From Bin75 sp965223955 (GTDB lineage Bacteria; Nitrospirota; Nitrospiria; Nitrospirales; UBA8639): a DNA stretch of 64,000 nt. Positions 16,182 through 24,553 of the stretch are shown piece by piece. The notes under the pieces are model-generated. The model was not told the origin of the DNA and made no database searches. It worked only from the letters and a program-made list of their open reading frames with translations. The position numbers and the translations under genes are program-made. The DNA lies in contig OZ245029.1 of the NCBI GenBank assembly GCA_965223955.1, positions 1,240,001 through 1,304,000 on the forward strand, written 5' to 3'. Every line of letters starts with the position of its first letter. The stretch's first letter is position 1.

Positions 16182-16835
16182 TTACGATTGACTCAGCAGG
16201 TGGGGATAGTCCCTCTCAACTGCTTCGTGAATCTGAGGATCGAGGCTGGCTTGGAAAAGCGTCTTCGCCTTGCCGAGGTACACCATGGAGACGTTTTTTG
16301 CGCCTTGTAGATTCGCGCGTTGGAAGATGGTTCCGGTCAGAGAGGCGTCTTGCAGGTTGGCTTCGGATAAGTCCGATCCCGTAAGGTTGGCTTCTCGCAG
16401 GTCAGCCATTTTCAGGTTGGTTTGCACGAACCTGCACCCCTGTAAATTTCCCCACGGCAGTGAGGCGCGCGTCAGGTTGGCCTTGGTTAAATCCGCGCCT
16501 GCGAGATTCGCACGGATCAGGCCCGTTCCACTGAAATCCGCCATCACGAGCGTCGCATTGGTGAGGGTCGCCTTGAGCAGATTGGCTTCGATGACGTCCG
16601 CTTCCGTGAGATTGGCTTCGGTCAAATCGGCTTCTTCCAGAGTAGCCCGAAGCAAGTAGGCATCAGACAAATCCGCGCCGGTCAGGTCGCACCTGGTAAA
16701 ATCCATTCTCGTGAAATCATAACCCGAGAGGTCTGCTTCCCGGAGGTCGGGTTGCACGGTTGGCTGGGTCCGTCGGAATTTATTCCAGACTTCCAGGCCT
16801 TGGAGTAACAGATCAAGATGGGCTTGATTGGCCAT
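16182..16835 (-). CDS. Pentapeptide-repeat protein
   Basis: A 217-residue protein made mostly of A(D/N)Lxx repeats (for example ADLTEANLTEADVIEANL, ADLREANLTGSDLSEANL) that would fold as a right-handed quadrilateral beta helix. About 25 repeats span residues 32-190. An N-terminal helix (MANQAHLDLLLQGLEVWN) precedes them. There is no signal peptide, so it is probably cytoplasmic. Function of such proteins is diverse (some mimic DNA and protect gyrase); none is assignable here. The frame is open 25 codons upstream, but those codons are the low-complexity tract, so the ATG at 16835 is preferred. It lacks a ribosome binding site. Confidence 0.87.
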   Translation of the reverse strand: MANQAHLDLLLQGLEVWNKFRRTQPTVQPDLREADLSGYDFTRMDFTRCDLTGADLSDAYLLRATLEEADLTEANLTEADVIEANLLKATLTNATLVMADFSGTGLIRANLAGADLTKANLTRASLPWGNLQGCRFVQTNLKMADLREANLTGSDLSEANLQDASLTGTIFQRANLQGAKNVSMVYLGKAKTLFQASLDPQIHEAVERDYPHLLSQS

Positions 16836-16837
16836 GG

Positions 16838-16920
16838 TGGGGAATTGTGGATTTTGAATTGCGGATTGTGGATTTGGGACTGTGGATTTGGGATTACAAA
16901 AAATCAGCAATCAGCAATTA
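16838..16920. repeat. TTGTGGATT tract between two minus-strand genes
   Basis: Reiterated GAATTGTGGATTTTGAATTG, GGATTGTGGATTTGGG and CAGCAATCAGCAATTAC units. It fills the gap between the stop codon of the four-helix-bundle gene and the start codon of the pentapeptide gene. Its left 50 bases, read from CATGG, closely resemble 17268-17320, the region in front of the four-helix-bundle gene. Confidence 0.75.
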
Positions 16921-17271
16921 CTTCCTGGTCTTTGCGGTACGACCTGAGGCGGTGAAGATGGCTGTCAACTCTTCGGCTTCCTGATGAAGAGGAGAGACAA
17001 GTTTCGGCTTGAGGATTCCACCATCCATAATCAGTTCGAGCCAGAATGCCGATTCGTCGGCCTCTTCGGCGACAATGCCGATTTTGGCTATGAACTCCGC
17101 TTTCGAACGGCTGCGGCAGGCAGCGCGATAGTTGGCACCAACGAATGTTCCACTTCGTACAAGTTGGCTTCCTAGTGCTCGCCCCGTAGTCGCTTTCGGC
17201 AATCCATCCACAAGATTCATGATGTCCAACCCGAACTGCTTCGTCCTGGCTTTCAATTCATTTTCATTCAT
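16918..17271 (-). CDS. Four-helix bundle protein (S23 / 23S rRNA intervening-sequence type)
   Basis: A 117-residue protein with the family signature GTFVGANYRAACRSRSKAEF and AEEADESAFWLELI. This family was first seen as ORFs inside intervening sequences of 23S rRNA genes but occurs far more widely as stand-alone genes of unknown function; Avd of diversity-generating retroelements has the same fold. No rRNA or retroelement is nearby. The gene is bracketed on both sides by TTGTGGATT tracts, and its stop codon lies at the tract edge. The start ATG is preceded by CCCTCCTCC, with no ribosome site. Confidence 0.85.
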   Translation of the reverse strand: MNENELKARTKQFGLDIMNLVDGLPKATTGRALGSQLVRSGTFVGANYRAACRSRSKAEFIAKIGIVAEEADESAFWLELIMDGGILKPKLVSPLHQEAEELTAIFTASGRTAKTRK

Positions 17272-17447
17272 GGAGGAGGGAATTGTGGATTGCGGATTGT
17301 GGATTTTTGATTTGGGACTGCGGAGGGGGAATTGTGGATTAAAGGAATTGTGGATTGTGGATTGCTGATTGTGGATTTGGAAAATCTAAAATCAAAAATC
17401 CACAATTCAAAATCAAAAATGCCCTTCAATCCACAATCAAAAATGTT
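17272..17447. repeat. Long TTGTGGATT / AATCCACAA tract
   Basis: This 176-bp tract has at least six TTGTGGATT units in one orientation (17281-17380), followed by AAATCCACAATTC and CAATCCACAATC in the other (17395-17440), so it can fold back on itself. It lies between the hflC stop and the four-helix-bundle start. The units are degenerate, without fixed spacing, so it is not a CRISPR or a tandem minisatellite. Confidence 0.75.
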
Positions 17448-17451
17448 CGCC

Positions 17452-18315
17452 TCAGGGTTTCTGTTTCTTGAGGAATTTCAAAAATTCAGAGTCAGGGCTC
17501 AGCACCATGGTCGTGTCTTTGGCGAATATTTTCCGGTAGGCTTCCATGGTACGAACGAATTCAAAAAATTTAGGATCCTGGTTATACGCAGTGGCGTAAA
17601 TCTTGAAGGCTTTCGCATCACCTTCACCACGAATTTCCTGGGCGGTTTTGTAGGCCTCGGCTATGAGAATTTGTCGATCCTTTTCGGCTTCCGAACGAAT
17701 TTTCTGCGCTTCTTCCGCGCCTTCAGCCTTGTATTGTTTGGCGATCCGCTCCCGCTCGGCTTGCATCCGATCAAACACGGCCTTGGCATTTTGTTCAGGC
17801 AGGTCCGCGCGTTTGATTCGGACGTCCAGGACTTCCAAACCGTATCTCGAGGCTTTTTGATTGGCGCGTTTGGCGACCTCGGACATGATCAACGAACGGT
17901 TCGCGGAGACAATTTCCGAAAGCTCGTGGCGACCCAGTTCCACGCGAAGCTCGGAGTAAATGATATCGTCCAGCCGTTGAAGCGCACCCCGTTGCGTTTG
18001 GAACGCCTTGTAGACTTCCAGTGGATCGACGATTTTCCATTTGGCGAAATTGTCGATCAAAATGGTTTTTTTGTCCTGGGTAATGACTTCGCGAGCGGCA
18101 ACGTCATAATCCAGGAGTCGCTTGTCGAAGTATCGCACTTCCTGGACAAAGGGAACTTTGAATTTGAGCCCCGGCTCCGTCACGGTTCGTTTGGGTTTCC
18201 CGAGTTGGACCACAATGGCCGTTTGGGTTAAATCAAGAATGAAGAACGGAGAGGCCCCCAACACGACCAGCAGGACCAGGACGACGGCGATGCCGATAAA
18301 CAGGTTTTGTTTCAT
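17452..18315 (-). CDS. hflC: HflC, SPFH-domain modulator of FtsH
   Basis: HflC forms with HflK a membrane complex that surrounds the FtsH protease and modulates its activity. It has 287 residues, with an N-terminal membrane segment (FIGIAVVLVLLVVLGASPFF), the SPFH/band-7 domain and a coiled C-terminal part with EAQKIRSEAEKDRQILIAEA. The C-terminus EFLKFLKKQKP is as expected. The start ATG overlaps the hflK stop as ATGA, so the two are translationally coupled. Confidence 0.95.
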   Translation of the reverse strand: MKQNLFIGIAVVLVLLVVLGASPFFILDLTQTAIVVQLGKPKRTVTEPGLKFKVPFVQEVRYFDKRLLDYDVAAREVITQDKKTILIDNFAKWKIVDPLEVYKAFQTQRGALQRLDDIIYSELRVELGRHELSEIVSANRSLIMSEVAKRANQKASRYGLEVLDVRIKRADLPEQNAKAVFDRMQAERERIAKQYKAEGAEEAQKIRSEAEKDRQILIAEAYKTAQEIRGEGDAKAFKIYATAYNQDPKFFEFVRTMEAYRKIFAKDTTMVLSPDSEFLKFLKKQKP

Positions 18316-19352
18316 CAGGGGGTAGTCTCCGCCTTTCTGCCCGGCAGTTTCTGCAACCGATCCAATGGCAAGTACGGCAAGACGTTACCCGCGGCTGTTG
18401 AATCGAGAATAATCTTGTCGACGTCGGAGAGGACTTCTTCCATGGTTTCGATATAGAGCCGCTTACCAATGACGTTTTTGGCTTTTTTGTATTCCGCCAA
18501 CGTTTGCAAAAAGTGGTTGGCTTCACCTTCGGATCGAGCGACTCTGGCCTGGGCATATCCTTTGGCTTGATTGACGTCTTGTGCGGCTTGCCCTTTGGCT
18601 TTCGGAATGATGTCGTTCCGATACCCATGGGCCTGGTTGATCAGCTGTTCCCGTTCCTCCTTGGCACTGGCGACGTCTTTAAAGAACTTGGCTACTTTCT
18701 GGGGCGGATTGACATCGAGCAATTGTACGGTGGCAATCTGGATGCCACCCTCATATTCATCGACGATGGTTTGCAGTAATTCCTGCGTGGACTGCTGGAT
18801 CGCGGCTTTGCCCACGGTCAACGCCTCGTCGATTTTATTTTTGCCGATAATTTCCCGCATCGCGGCTTCTGCCGCTTTCTGTATGGTTCCTTCAATATCC
18901 GCCACGTTGAACAGGTACTCTTTGGCATTGCTGATTTTGTATTGGACAATGAATTCAACGGAGAGAATGTTCATGTCTCCGGTCAGCATGAGGGCTTCCT
19001 GCGGGACGATTTGAGCCCGTCCACGGGTATTGGTGCGAAACCCGACTTCGATACGGTGGAGTTTTTCAACCTTCGGTGTGACGACGGTTTCAAAAAATGG
19101 CAATTTGAGGTGGGGCCCTGGTGCGACGGTCCGAACCACGTCGCCGAACCGCTTGACGAGCCCTTCTTCATCGGGCTCGACTTTGAACACGGCTTGAGAG
19201 AGCACCAGAATGCCCGCGACGATCAGGATGATGGACTTCATTCCACGCGTCGGCTTCATCCGTTGCCATTGCTCTTTCGCTTTTTTGAGGACGTCATCAA
19301 GCGGATCGGCCCCGCCTTGCTGACCCCATGGATCTTTCGGTTCCCAAGCCAT
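18315..19352 (-). CDS. hflK: HflK, SPFH-domain modulator of FtsH
   Basis: Partner of HflC. It has 345 residues with a short Gly/Pro-containing N-terminus (MAWEPKDPWGQQGGADP), one membrane segment (SIILIVAGILVLSQAVF) and an SPFH domain with VEPDEEGLVKRFGDVV, VEFIVQYKIS and NPPQKVAKFFKDVASAKEER, then a coiled-coil region. It is first in the two-gene operon, and the gap to the divergent DUF4143 gene should hold its promoter. Confidence 0.95.
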   Translation of the reverse strand: MAWEPKDPWGQQGGADPLDDVLKKAKEQWQRMKPTRGMKSIILIVAGILVLSQAVFKVEPDEEGLVKRFGDVVRTVAPGPHLKLPFFETVVTPKVEKLHRIEVGFRTNTRGRAQIVPQEALMLTGDMNILSVEFIVQYKISNAKEYLFNVADIEGTIQKAAEAAMREIIGKNKIDEALTVGKAAIQQSTQELLQTIVDEYEGGIQIATVQLLDVNPPQKVAKFFKDVASAKEEREQLINQAHGYRNDIIPKAKGQAAQDVNQAKGYAQARVARSEGEANHFLQTLAEYKKAKNVIGKRLYIETMEEVLSDVDKIILDSTAAGNVLPYLPLDRLQKLPGRKAETTP

Positions 19353-19475
19353 AATGTTGTCTCAGTGGTGAATGTGAACGAGTGAATAAGCAACTGGTCC
19401 TCACAGTAACAGAAGACCCGCACATAAGCAACTCATTGGTGAATCCATACGGTCCATAATGAGGTAAGTTTCTTG

Positions 19476-19503
19476 TTGACTCTAAAACACACATGTATAT
19501 TAT
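19476..19503 (+). promoter_or_regulatory. Predicted sigma-70 promoter for the DUF4143 ATPase gene
   Basis: TTGACT at 19476-19481 and TATTAT at 19498-19503 are separated by 16 bp in an AT-rich stretch, about 48 bp before the ATG at 19551. Each box has five of six consensus bases. Confidence 0.45.
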
Positions 19504-19550
19504 AGTATGCAGTCTAAAGTTTACATATAAAAAATATCTTGTGGAAAGCC

Positions 19551-20681
19551 ATGAAACGGTATTTGACGACCAGTATCAAAGCAGACTTGGCTGAGAAAAT
19601 GGTCTTTTTGGGTGGACCCAGGCAGGTTGGTAAAACAACGCTTTCTCTCAGCCTGATCAAAGATGCCGATGAATCCCATCCGGCGTACCTCAATTGGGAC
19701 TTGCGTGAGGTACGGCACATGCTCTTGGAGGGGAGCCTGCCGGCGGAGCAACCGCTGCTTATTTTTGACGAAATCCACAAATACAAGCATTGGCGTAACC
19801 TGGTCAAAGGTTTTTACGACAAACATAAATCACACAAGCGTTTCCTGATTACCGGCTCCGCACGCCTGGATCATTATCGGAGAGGAGGGGACTCATTACA
19901 GGGGCGTTATCATTACCATCGCTTACACCCCTTTTCATTGTATGAACTGAACGGCAAACCGACAAAGTCGGACGTGGCCCTCCTGTTACGCTATGGAGGT
20001 TTTCCCGAGCCGTTTCTGAAGCAAAATGCCCGGCATTGGAAAAGATGGCAGCGGGAAAGACAAAGTCGCGTCATTCAGGAGGACTTGATCAACCTGGAGC
20101 ACGTCAAGGAAGTATCGCAATTGCATCTACTGGCCGGGACGTTGCCGGATAAGGTGTCTTCCATTCTTTCGATCAACAACCTGAAACAGGACTTGTCCGT
20201 TGCCTATGAAACCGCGGACAGGTGGATTACGATCCTGGAAAACCTGTATTACTGTTTCAGGATTCCACCCTATGGATTACCTCACCTGCGCGCCATGAAA
20301 AAAGAAAGGAAGTTGTATCTGTGGGACTGGTCTCTCTGCGGAGATGAAAGCGCGCGTTTCGAAAACATGGTGGCGTCTCATTTATTAAAGTACTGCCATT
20401 TCAGGGAAGATACCAAAGGCGATGACATGGCGTTGAGGTTCGTCAGGGACGCCAATGGAAGAGAACTGGACTTCGTCGTCGTTGAAAACAATAAACCGTT
20501 GTTTGCCGTTGAATGCAAAACGGGTGAACGGAACCTGAGCCGAAATATCACCTACTTTTCCCGGAGGACGGACATACCCTGTTTTTACCAGGTCCACGCC
20601 GGTGACAGGGACTATGAACAGGCTGAATCAAAAGCCAGGGTGCTCCCCTTTACTCGTTTTTGTGAAATGCTGAAGTTGTGA
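19551..20681 (+). CDS. AAA-family ATPase with DUF4143 nuclease-like C-terminus
   Basis: A 376-residue protein of the COG1373 type. Walker A is GGPRQVGKTTLS near residue 22, Walker B is LLIFDEIHKY, and sensor ITGSARLDHYRRGG follows. The C-terminal DUF4143 region ends in ELDFVVVENNKPLFAVECK, a PD-(D/E)XK-like D...ExK pattern. These are common accessory genes, often near mobile elements, and their role is unknown. The ATG at 19551 has GGAAAG just upstream and is chosen over a TTG four codons earlier. The gene is monocistronic and flanked by repeat-rich DNA. Confidence 0.85.
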   Translation: MKRYLTTSIKADLAEKMVFLGGPRQVGKTTLSLSLIKDADESHPAYLNWDLREVRHMLLEGSLPAEQPLLIFDEIHKYKHWRNLVKGFYDKHKSHKRFLITGSARLDHYRRGGDSLQGRYHYHRLHPFSLYELNGKPTKSDVALLLRYGGFPEPFLKQNARHWKRWQRERQSRVIQEDLINLEHVKEVSQLHLLAGTLPDKVSSILSINNLKQDLSVAYETADRWITILENLYYCFRIPPYGLPHLRAMKKERKLYLWDWSLCGDESARFENMVASHLLKYCHFREDTKGDDMALRFVRDANGRELDFVVVENNKPLFAVECKTGERNLSRNITYFSRRTDIPCFYQVHAGDRDYEQAESKARVLPFTRFCEMLKL

Positions 20682-21368
20682 AACATGAAGTGGACGGGCG
20701 TACATGTTCATTCGTTGACAGAATCAGGGGCTGACCACACCATAATTGTCATTCCGAGCGAAGCGAGGAATCTCTCACTCAACAACCGAACGTCTTGAAA
20801 AACAGATCCTTTCCTTCGACAGACTCAGGACAGGCGCTTCGCTCAGGATTGTAAATGTTCACTAATTCGCTGACAGAATGAGGGGCTGACCACAAGAGGG
20901 GAACCAAGAAAAAAGGGCCTTCGTTTTCCTCCCCTTTGTAAGGGGAGGGTGAGCTAGGCATGCCCCCGCGAAAGCGGGGGTGGGGTAGAGCCACCCGTCC
21001 ATGGAGCACGGGGGTTCGCCGTCCTGGTCATAGCCTCTACCTCCCCTCACCCCTCCTGATCCTTCGGCTACGCTCAGGACAAGCAAAGGAGGGGAAAGAC
21101 GAGGCGAGAATTGTCAGCGAATGACTGAACACATACAACTGCAAGAAATGTTATGTCATGATGACGTGACGTTGAGAATGGAATGGATTTCTCCTTGAAC
21201 ATTCAACCCGCGCTGGCTAAAATAATTGGCCTTTCAGCGATAGTCTTCTGTACGATGCCCAGGAAAGCATTTTTGATTGTGGATTTTTGATTTCTAATTT
21301 TCCAATCCACAATTCACAATCCAAAATCCAAAATTCCTCAATTCTTCGTCTGACAAAGGGGGCGTTCC
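20682..21368. repeat. Repeat block with a second complete nested element and a TTGTGGATT tract
   Basis: No gene is seen. At 20705-20745 a partial outer end (TTCATTCGTTGACAGAATC) occurs, then GAGCGAAGCGAGGAATCTC. At 20847-21136 lies a full nested element: left end GATTGTAAATGTTCACTAAT, inner arms, a CCCCCGC-GAAA-GCGGGGG hairpin, and right end TTGTCAGCGAATGACTGAAC. Its core, with CACGGGGGTTCGCCGTC, recurs inverted at 35975-36015. At 21271-21343 a TTGTGGATT tract precedes hppA. Confidence 0.75.
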
Positions 21369-23426
21369 GTGAATATTGAGAGCTCGGTGATTATCTTTGC
21401 GTTAGTGTCCGGCGTCGTGGGTATTGCCTATGGGGTGTATCTCACCTTTTGGGTCCTTCGACAGGACGCCGGAAACGAGACCATGCAAACCATTGCGTTA
21501 GCGATCCAGGAAGGCGCCTCCGCCTACCTGAAGCGCCAATATCGGACCGTCGGCATTGTGGCGGGCATCATGTTTCTGATTTTGTGGCTGACCGGGATAT
21601 GGTCGGACAATTTCGGGTTGTTGCCGGCGATGGGGTTCGTGGTGGGCGCCGCAGCCTCGGCACTCGCCGGGTACGTCGGCATGGTGATTGCCGTGCGGGC
21701 CAACGTGCGGACGGCGCAGGCCGCCTCGCAGGGGTTGGACCCGGCACTGCAAGTCGCCTTTAAAGGTGGCGCGGTCACCGGCCTGCTGCTCATCGGGTTG
21801 GGACTGGTGGCGCTGGCTGGCTTTTATGCCATCGGGTCCGCGATTGCAGGGCAGGAAAAAGCCGTGCACGCCCTCATCAGCCTTGGGTTTGGAGGCAGCC
21901 TCATTTCAGTCTTTGCCCGCGTCGGGGGAGGCATTTACACCAAGGCCGCGGACGTGGGAGCCGACCTCGTCGGAAAAGTTGAAGCCGGTATTCCCGAAGA
22001 CGACCCTCGTAACCCCGCGGTGATTGCGGACAACGTGGGTGACAACGTGGGTGACTGTGCCGGTATGGCGGCCGACCTGTTCGAGACCTACGTCGTGACG
22101 ATTGTCGCAGCCATGGTCCTGGCCACGAGTCTCTTTCCCGGAAACGTGGCCCCCGTGCTGTATCCCCTGGCCCTCGGCGGGCTGACCGTCTTTGCCACCA
22201 TTATCGGGATCTTCTTCGTGAAGGTCAGTGAGGGTGGGAGCATCATGTCGGCCCTGTACAAAGGCTTGTTCGTCAGTGGAGGCCTTGCCGCGGTGGCCTT
22301 CTTTCCCGTGACCACCTCCATGATGGACGGCGTCGGCGGAGTCTCGGGCATCAGTTATTTCATTGCGGCCCTCCTGGGCCTGGCGGTGACGTTGGCCCTG
22401 GTGTTCATTACCGATTATTTTACGGCCACGGCCTATGCCCCGGTGCGCGAAGTGGCCAAGGCGAGTGAAACCGGACATGCGACGAATATCATCGCCGGGT
22501 TGGCCGTGGGCATGCAGTCCACCGGGTGGCCCGTGGTCGTCATCGTCGCGGCAATTTTATCGAGTTTCGGGATTTGCGGCGGCGCCGAAGGCGGCGGGCT
22601 GTACGGGGTCGCGGTGGCCGCGGTGGCCATGCTGTCGATGGCGGGCATCGTGGTGGCGATTGACGCATTCGGTCCGGTGACGGATAACGCGGGCGGCATT
22701 GCGGAGATGTCCCACTTGGGGGAAGACGTGCGAAAAATCACGGATGCGCTCGATGCCGTGGGGAATACCACCAAGGCGGTGACCAAGGGCTATGCCATCG
22801 GCTCGGCCGCGTTGGCGGCCCTGGTGTTGTTTGCGGAATATGCCCGGGAAGCCCGGGCCGGTGACCCAAGCCTGACCTTTGATCTGTCCGACCCCAACAT
22901 TGTAGTGGGGTTGTTCATCGGCGGGATGCTGCCGTTTATCTTCGGGGCGCTGTGTCTGAAGGCCGTGGGTCAGGCCGGTGGCCTGGTGGTCGAAGAAGTC
23001 CGCCGGCAATTCCGGGAAATCCCCGGGATTATGGAAGGCACGCAGAAACCGGAATATGGCACGTGTGTGGATATCGTGACCCAAGCCGCCCTTCAAAAAA
23101 TGCTGGTTCCCGGCCTCATCCCCGTGATCTCCCCGATTCTGGTCGGCGTGCTGTTAGGTCCGGCGGCCCTGGGAGGCGTGTTGGTCGGCAGTATCGTGAC
23201 GGGCCTGTTTTTGGCCATTACCATGACGAGCGGCGGCGGGGCCTGGGATAATGCCAAAAAATACATCGAAGAACAGGGCCTCAAAGGAACCGAAATCCAC
23301 AAGGCGGCGGTGACGGGCGATACCGTCGGCGATCCGTTCAAAGATACCGCCGGTCCGGCGATCAACCCGATGATCAAAGTCATCAACATCGTGTCCTTAC
23401 TCATCATCTCCTTCATCGTGCCGTAA
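21369..23426 (+). CDS. hppA: Membrane-bound proton-translocating pyrophosphatase (K+-independent type)
   Basis: This integral membrane enzyme couples hydrolysis of pyrophosphate to proton pumping, which would save energy in an autotroph with low-yield metabolism. It has 685 residues and about 16 membrane segments. The catalytic signature DVGADLVGKVEAGIPEDDPR and NVGDNVGDCAGMAADLFE bind Mg-PPi. Lys469 in GNTTKAVTKGYAIGSA is the residue that marks K+-independent H+-pumping enzymes (alanine in K+-dependent ones). The GTG start follows AAGGGGGCG. The gene is monocistronic. Confidence 0.95.
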   Translation: MNIESSVIIFALVSGVVGIAYGVYLTFWVLRQDAGNETMQTIALAIQEGASAYLKRQYRTVGIVAGIMFLILWLTGIWSDNFGLLPAMGFVVGAAASALAGYVGMVIAVRANVRTAQAASQGLDPALQVAFKGGAVTGLLLIGLGLVALAGFYAIGSAIAGQEKAVHALISLGFGGSLISVFARVGGGIYTKAADVGADLVGKVEAGIPEDDPRNPAVIADNVGDNVGDCAGMAADLFETYVVTIVAAMVLATSLFPGNVAPVLYPLALGGLTVFATIIGIFFVKVSEGGSIMSALYKGLFVSGGLAAVAFFPVTTSMMDGVGGVSGISYFIAALLGLAVTLALVFITDYFTATAYAPVREVAKASETGHATNIIAGLAVGMQSTGWPVVVIVAAILSSFGICGGAEGGGLYGVAVAAVAMLSMAGIVVAIDAFGPVTDNAGGIAEMSHLGEDVRKITDALDAVGNTTKAVTKGYAIGSAALAALVLFAEYAREARAGDPSLTFDLSDPNIVVGLFIGGMLPFIFGALCLKAVGQAGGLVVEEVRRQFREIPGIMEGTQKPEYGTCVDIVTQAALQKMLVPGLIPVISPILVGVLLGPAALGGVLVGSIVTGLFLAITMTSGGGAWDNAKKYIEEQGLKGTEIHKAAVTGDTVGDPFKDTAGPAINPMIKVINIVSLLIISFIVP

Positions 23427-23856
23427 CGGTCCGTTTCATAAACAATTCCCTCCTAATGTAGGGACAGGCCTATGTGCCTGTCCGAGTTCCCGTAGGTCGG
23501 ATGAGCATCGCGTCATCCGATATGGGCTGGGGTAAGGGGGCATTAGGCCTGCCCCGGGCTTAACCCGGGGTAGAGGTATTTGTAGCCCCGCCATCCCCGC
23601 CTCTTCCCCCTCCTGTCATCCCCGACCTGATCGGGGATCCAGTGTCGTGCTCGTTGGTACTTGTCTTTGCCTTTCTTTGCGACAACCCAGCGTCTGTACA
23701 GCCCCGTACATGTAGAGTACATGTCCATGGAACGTGTGCAGGGGTGCACCCTTCTTTGCCATCCCGTGAACGAGCGACCACGTACCCGAACGACCGTTCT
23801 GTTGTTGACTGAAACGCTTGCTCAAAATACTTAAGTATACTTACTCACTTTTTTTA
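23427..23856. repeat. Interspersed repeats downstream of hppA
   Basis: No convincing gene. It holds GTAGGGACAGGCC-type (23456), GTAGGTCGGATGAGC-type (23494), GGGGCATTAGGC (23537) and CCCCGACCTGATCGGGG (23618) repeat units, all found again at 29-36 kb. At 23833-23842 the 10-bp palindrome AAGTATACTT lies just upstream of the adhesin promoter and could be an operator. Confidence 0.6.
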
Positions 23857-23884
23857 TTGACAAACAAATTTCTCTGTCTATACT
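23857..23884 (+). promoter_or_regulatory. Predicted sigma-70 promoter of the LRR autotransporter
   Basis: TTGACA at 23857-23862 is a perfect -35 box, and TATACT at 23879-23884 matches five of six -10 bases with a 16-bp spacer. It is 111 bp upstream of the ATG at 23995. The palindrome AAGTATACTT 15 bp upstream may be a regulatory site. Confidence 0.6.
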
Positions 23885-23994
23885 TCGACTTATTTTCCTG
23901 TTCATGTAGCCGTCACACTATCCTCGAAGCTTGCCTGGCTGGCATAACACTTTTTTTCTGACCATTCCATGTATCGAAGTTGGAGAGGGACGCA

Positions 23995-24552
23995 ATGATG
24001 GTACAATCTGTCAAGAGCGAGAGAGAAGAGAACTCCAGGCTTCCAACTTGCCCACCTAGTCGGCGCCGCAGGGTGCTGGCGGCCGCCGCGCTGCTGGCGC
24101 TCGTCGTCGCGCTACCGGTCCTCCTGACCGGCGGTAACGCCCTCGCGCAGACGCCGATCGACGCCGAGCAGTTCTGCATGCGCACCAAGGAAGTACGTAG
24201 CGCGATTTTGGTCGAGGTTCCCGGTGCCACGGCGACCTGCACCAAAGCAGGTCCGGATGCGGTTCCACCCGTCGATGCCGTGTACCTGACCAACCTGACG
24301 ACGGAGCAACTCGCCGGGGTCTGGACGCTCGATTTCAGAGATGCCGACTTGTCAAGATTCGCGGATGGCGATTTCGACGGGCTCACGGGTCTGAAAAAAC
24401 TCAATCTTTCCAAGAACTGGTTCAGGGTCAGCCCTGCCGATGCCGGTGTGCCGCTGAGCATTCTCGGCCAACTGGAGGAGTTGTATATTGCCAACAACAA
24501 TCTAGTCTCGGTTGGGAAAATAACGGCCGATTATTTCAGGGGGGCTTCATAA
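23995..24552 (+). CDS. LRR/Calx-beta autotransporter, N-terminal fragment before a frameshift
   Basis: This part gives the signal peptide and first leucine-rich repeats of a large surface protein. After a basic N-terminus (RRRR) comes the hydrophobic VLAAAALLALVVALPVLL and a cleavage-like ALAQ/TPID. LRR units appear as LTGLKKLNLSKNWF and LGQLEELYIANNNL. The ATG at 23995 is chosen because GGAGAGGGA lies just upstream. The frame ends at TAA shortly after a run of six G (24539-24544). With five G it would read FRGLHNLRILNLE and continue into the next frame, so this and the following entry are one gene. Confidence 0.8.
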   Translation: MMVQSVKSEREENSRLPTCPPSRRRRVLAAAALLALVVALPVLLTGGNALAQTPIDAEQFCMRTKEVRSAILVEVPGATATCTKAGPDAVPPVDAVYLTNLTTEQLAGVWTLDFRDADLSRFADGDFDGLTGLKKLNLSKNWFRVSPADAGVPLSILGQLEELYIANNNLVSVGKITADYFRGAS

Positions 24553-24553
24553 C

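Noticed and set aside
17272..17447. Possible replication origin: many TGTGGAT / ATCCACA words resembling DnaA boxes
   Set aside because: The units read AAATCCACAA and not TTATCCACA, they recur at four unrelated loci, and no dnaA, dnaN or GC-skew switch evidence is at hand.
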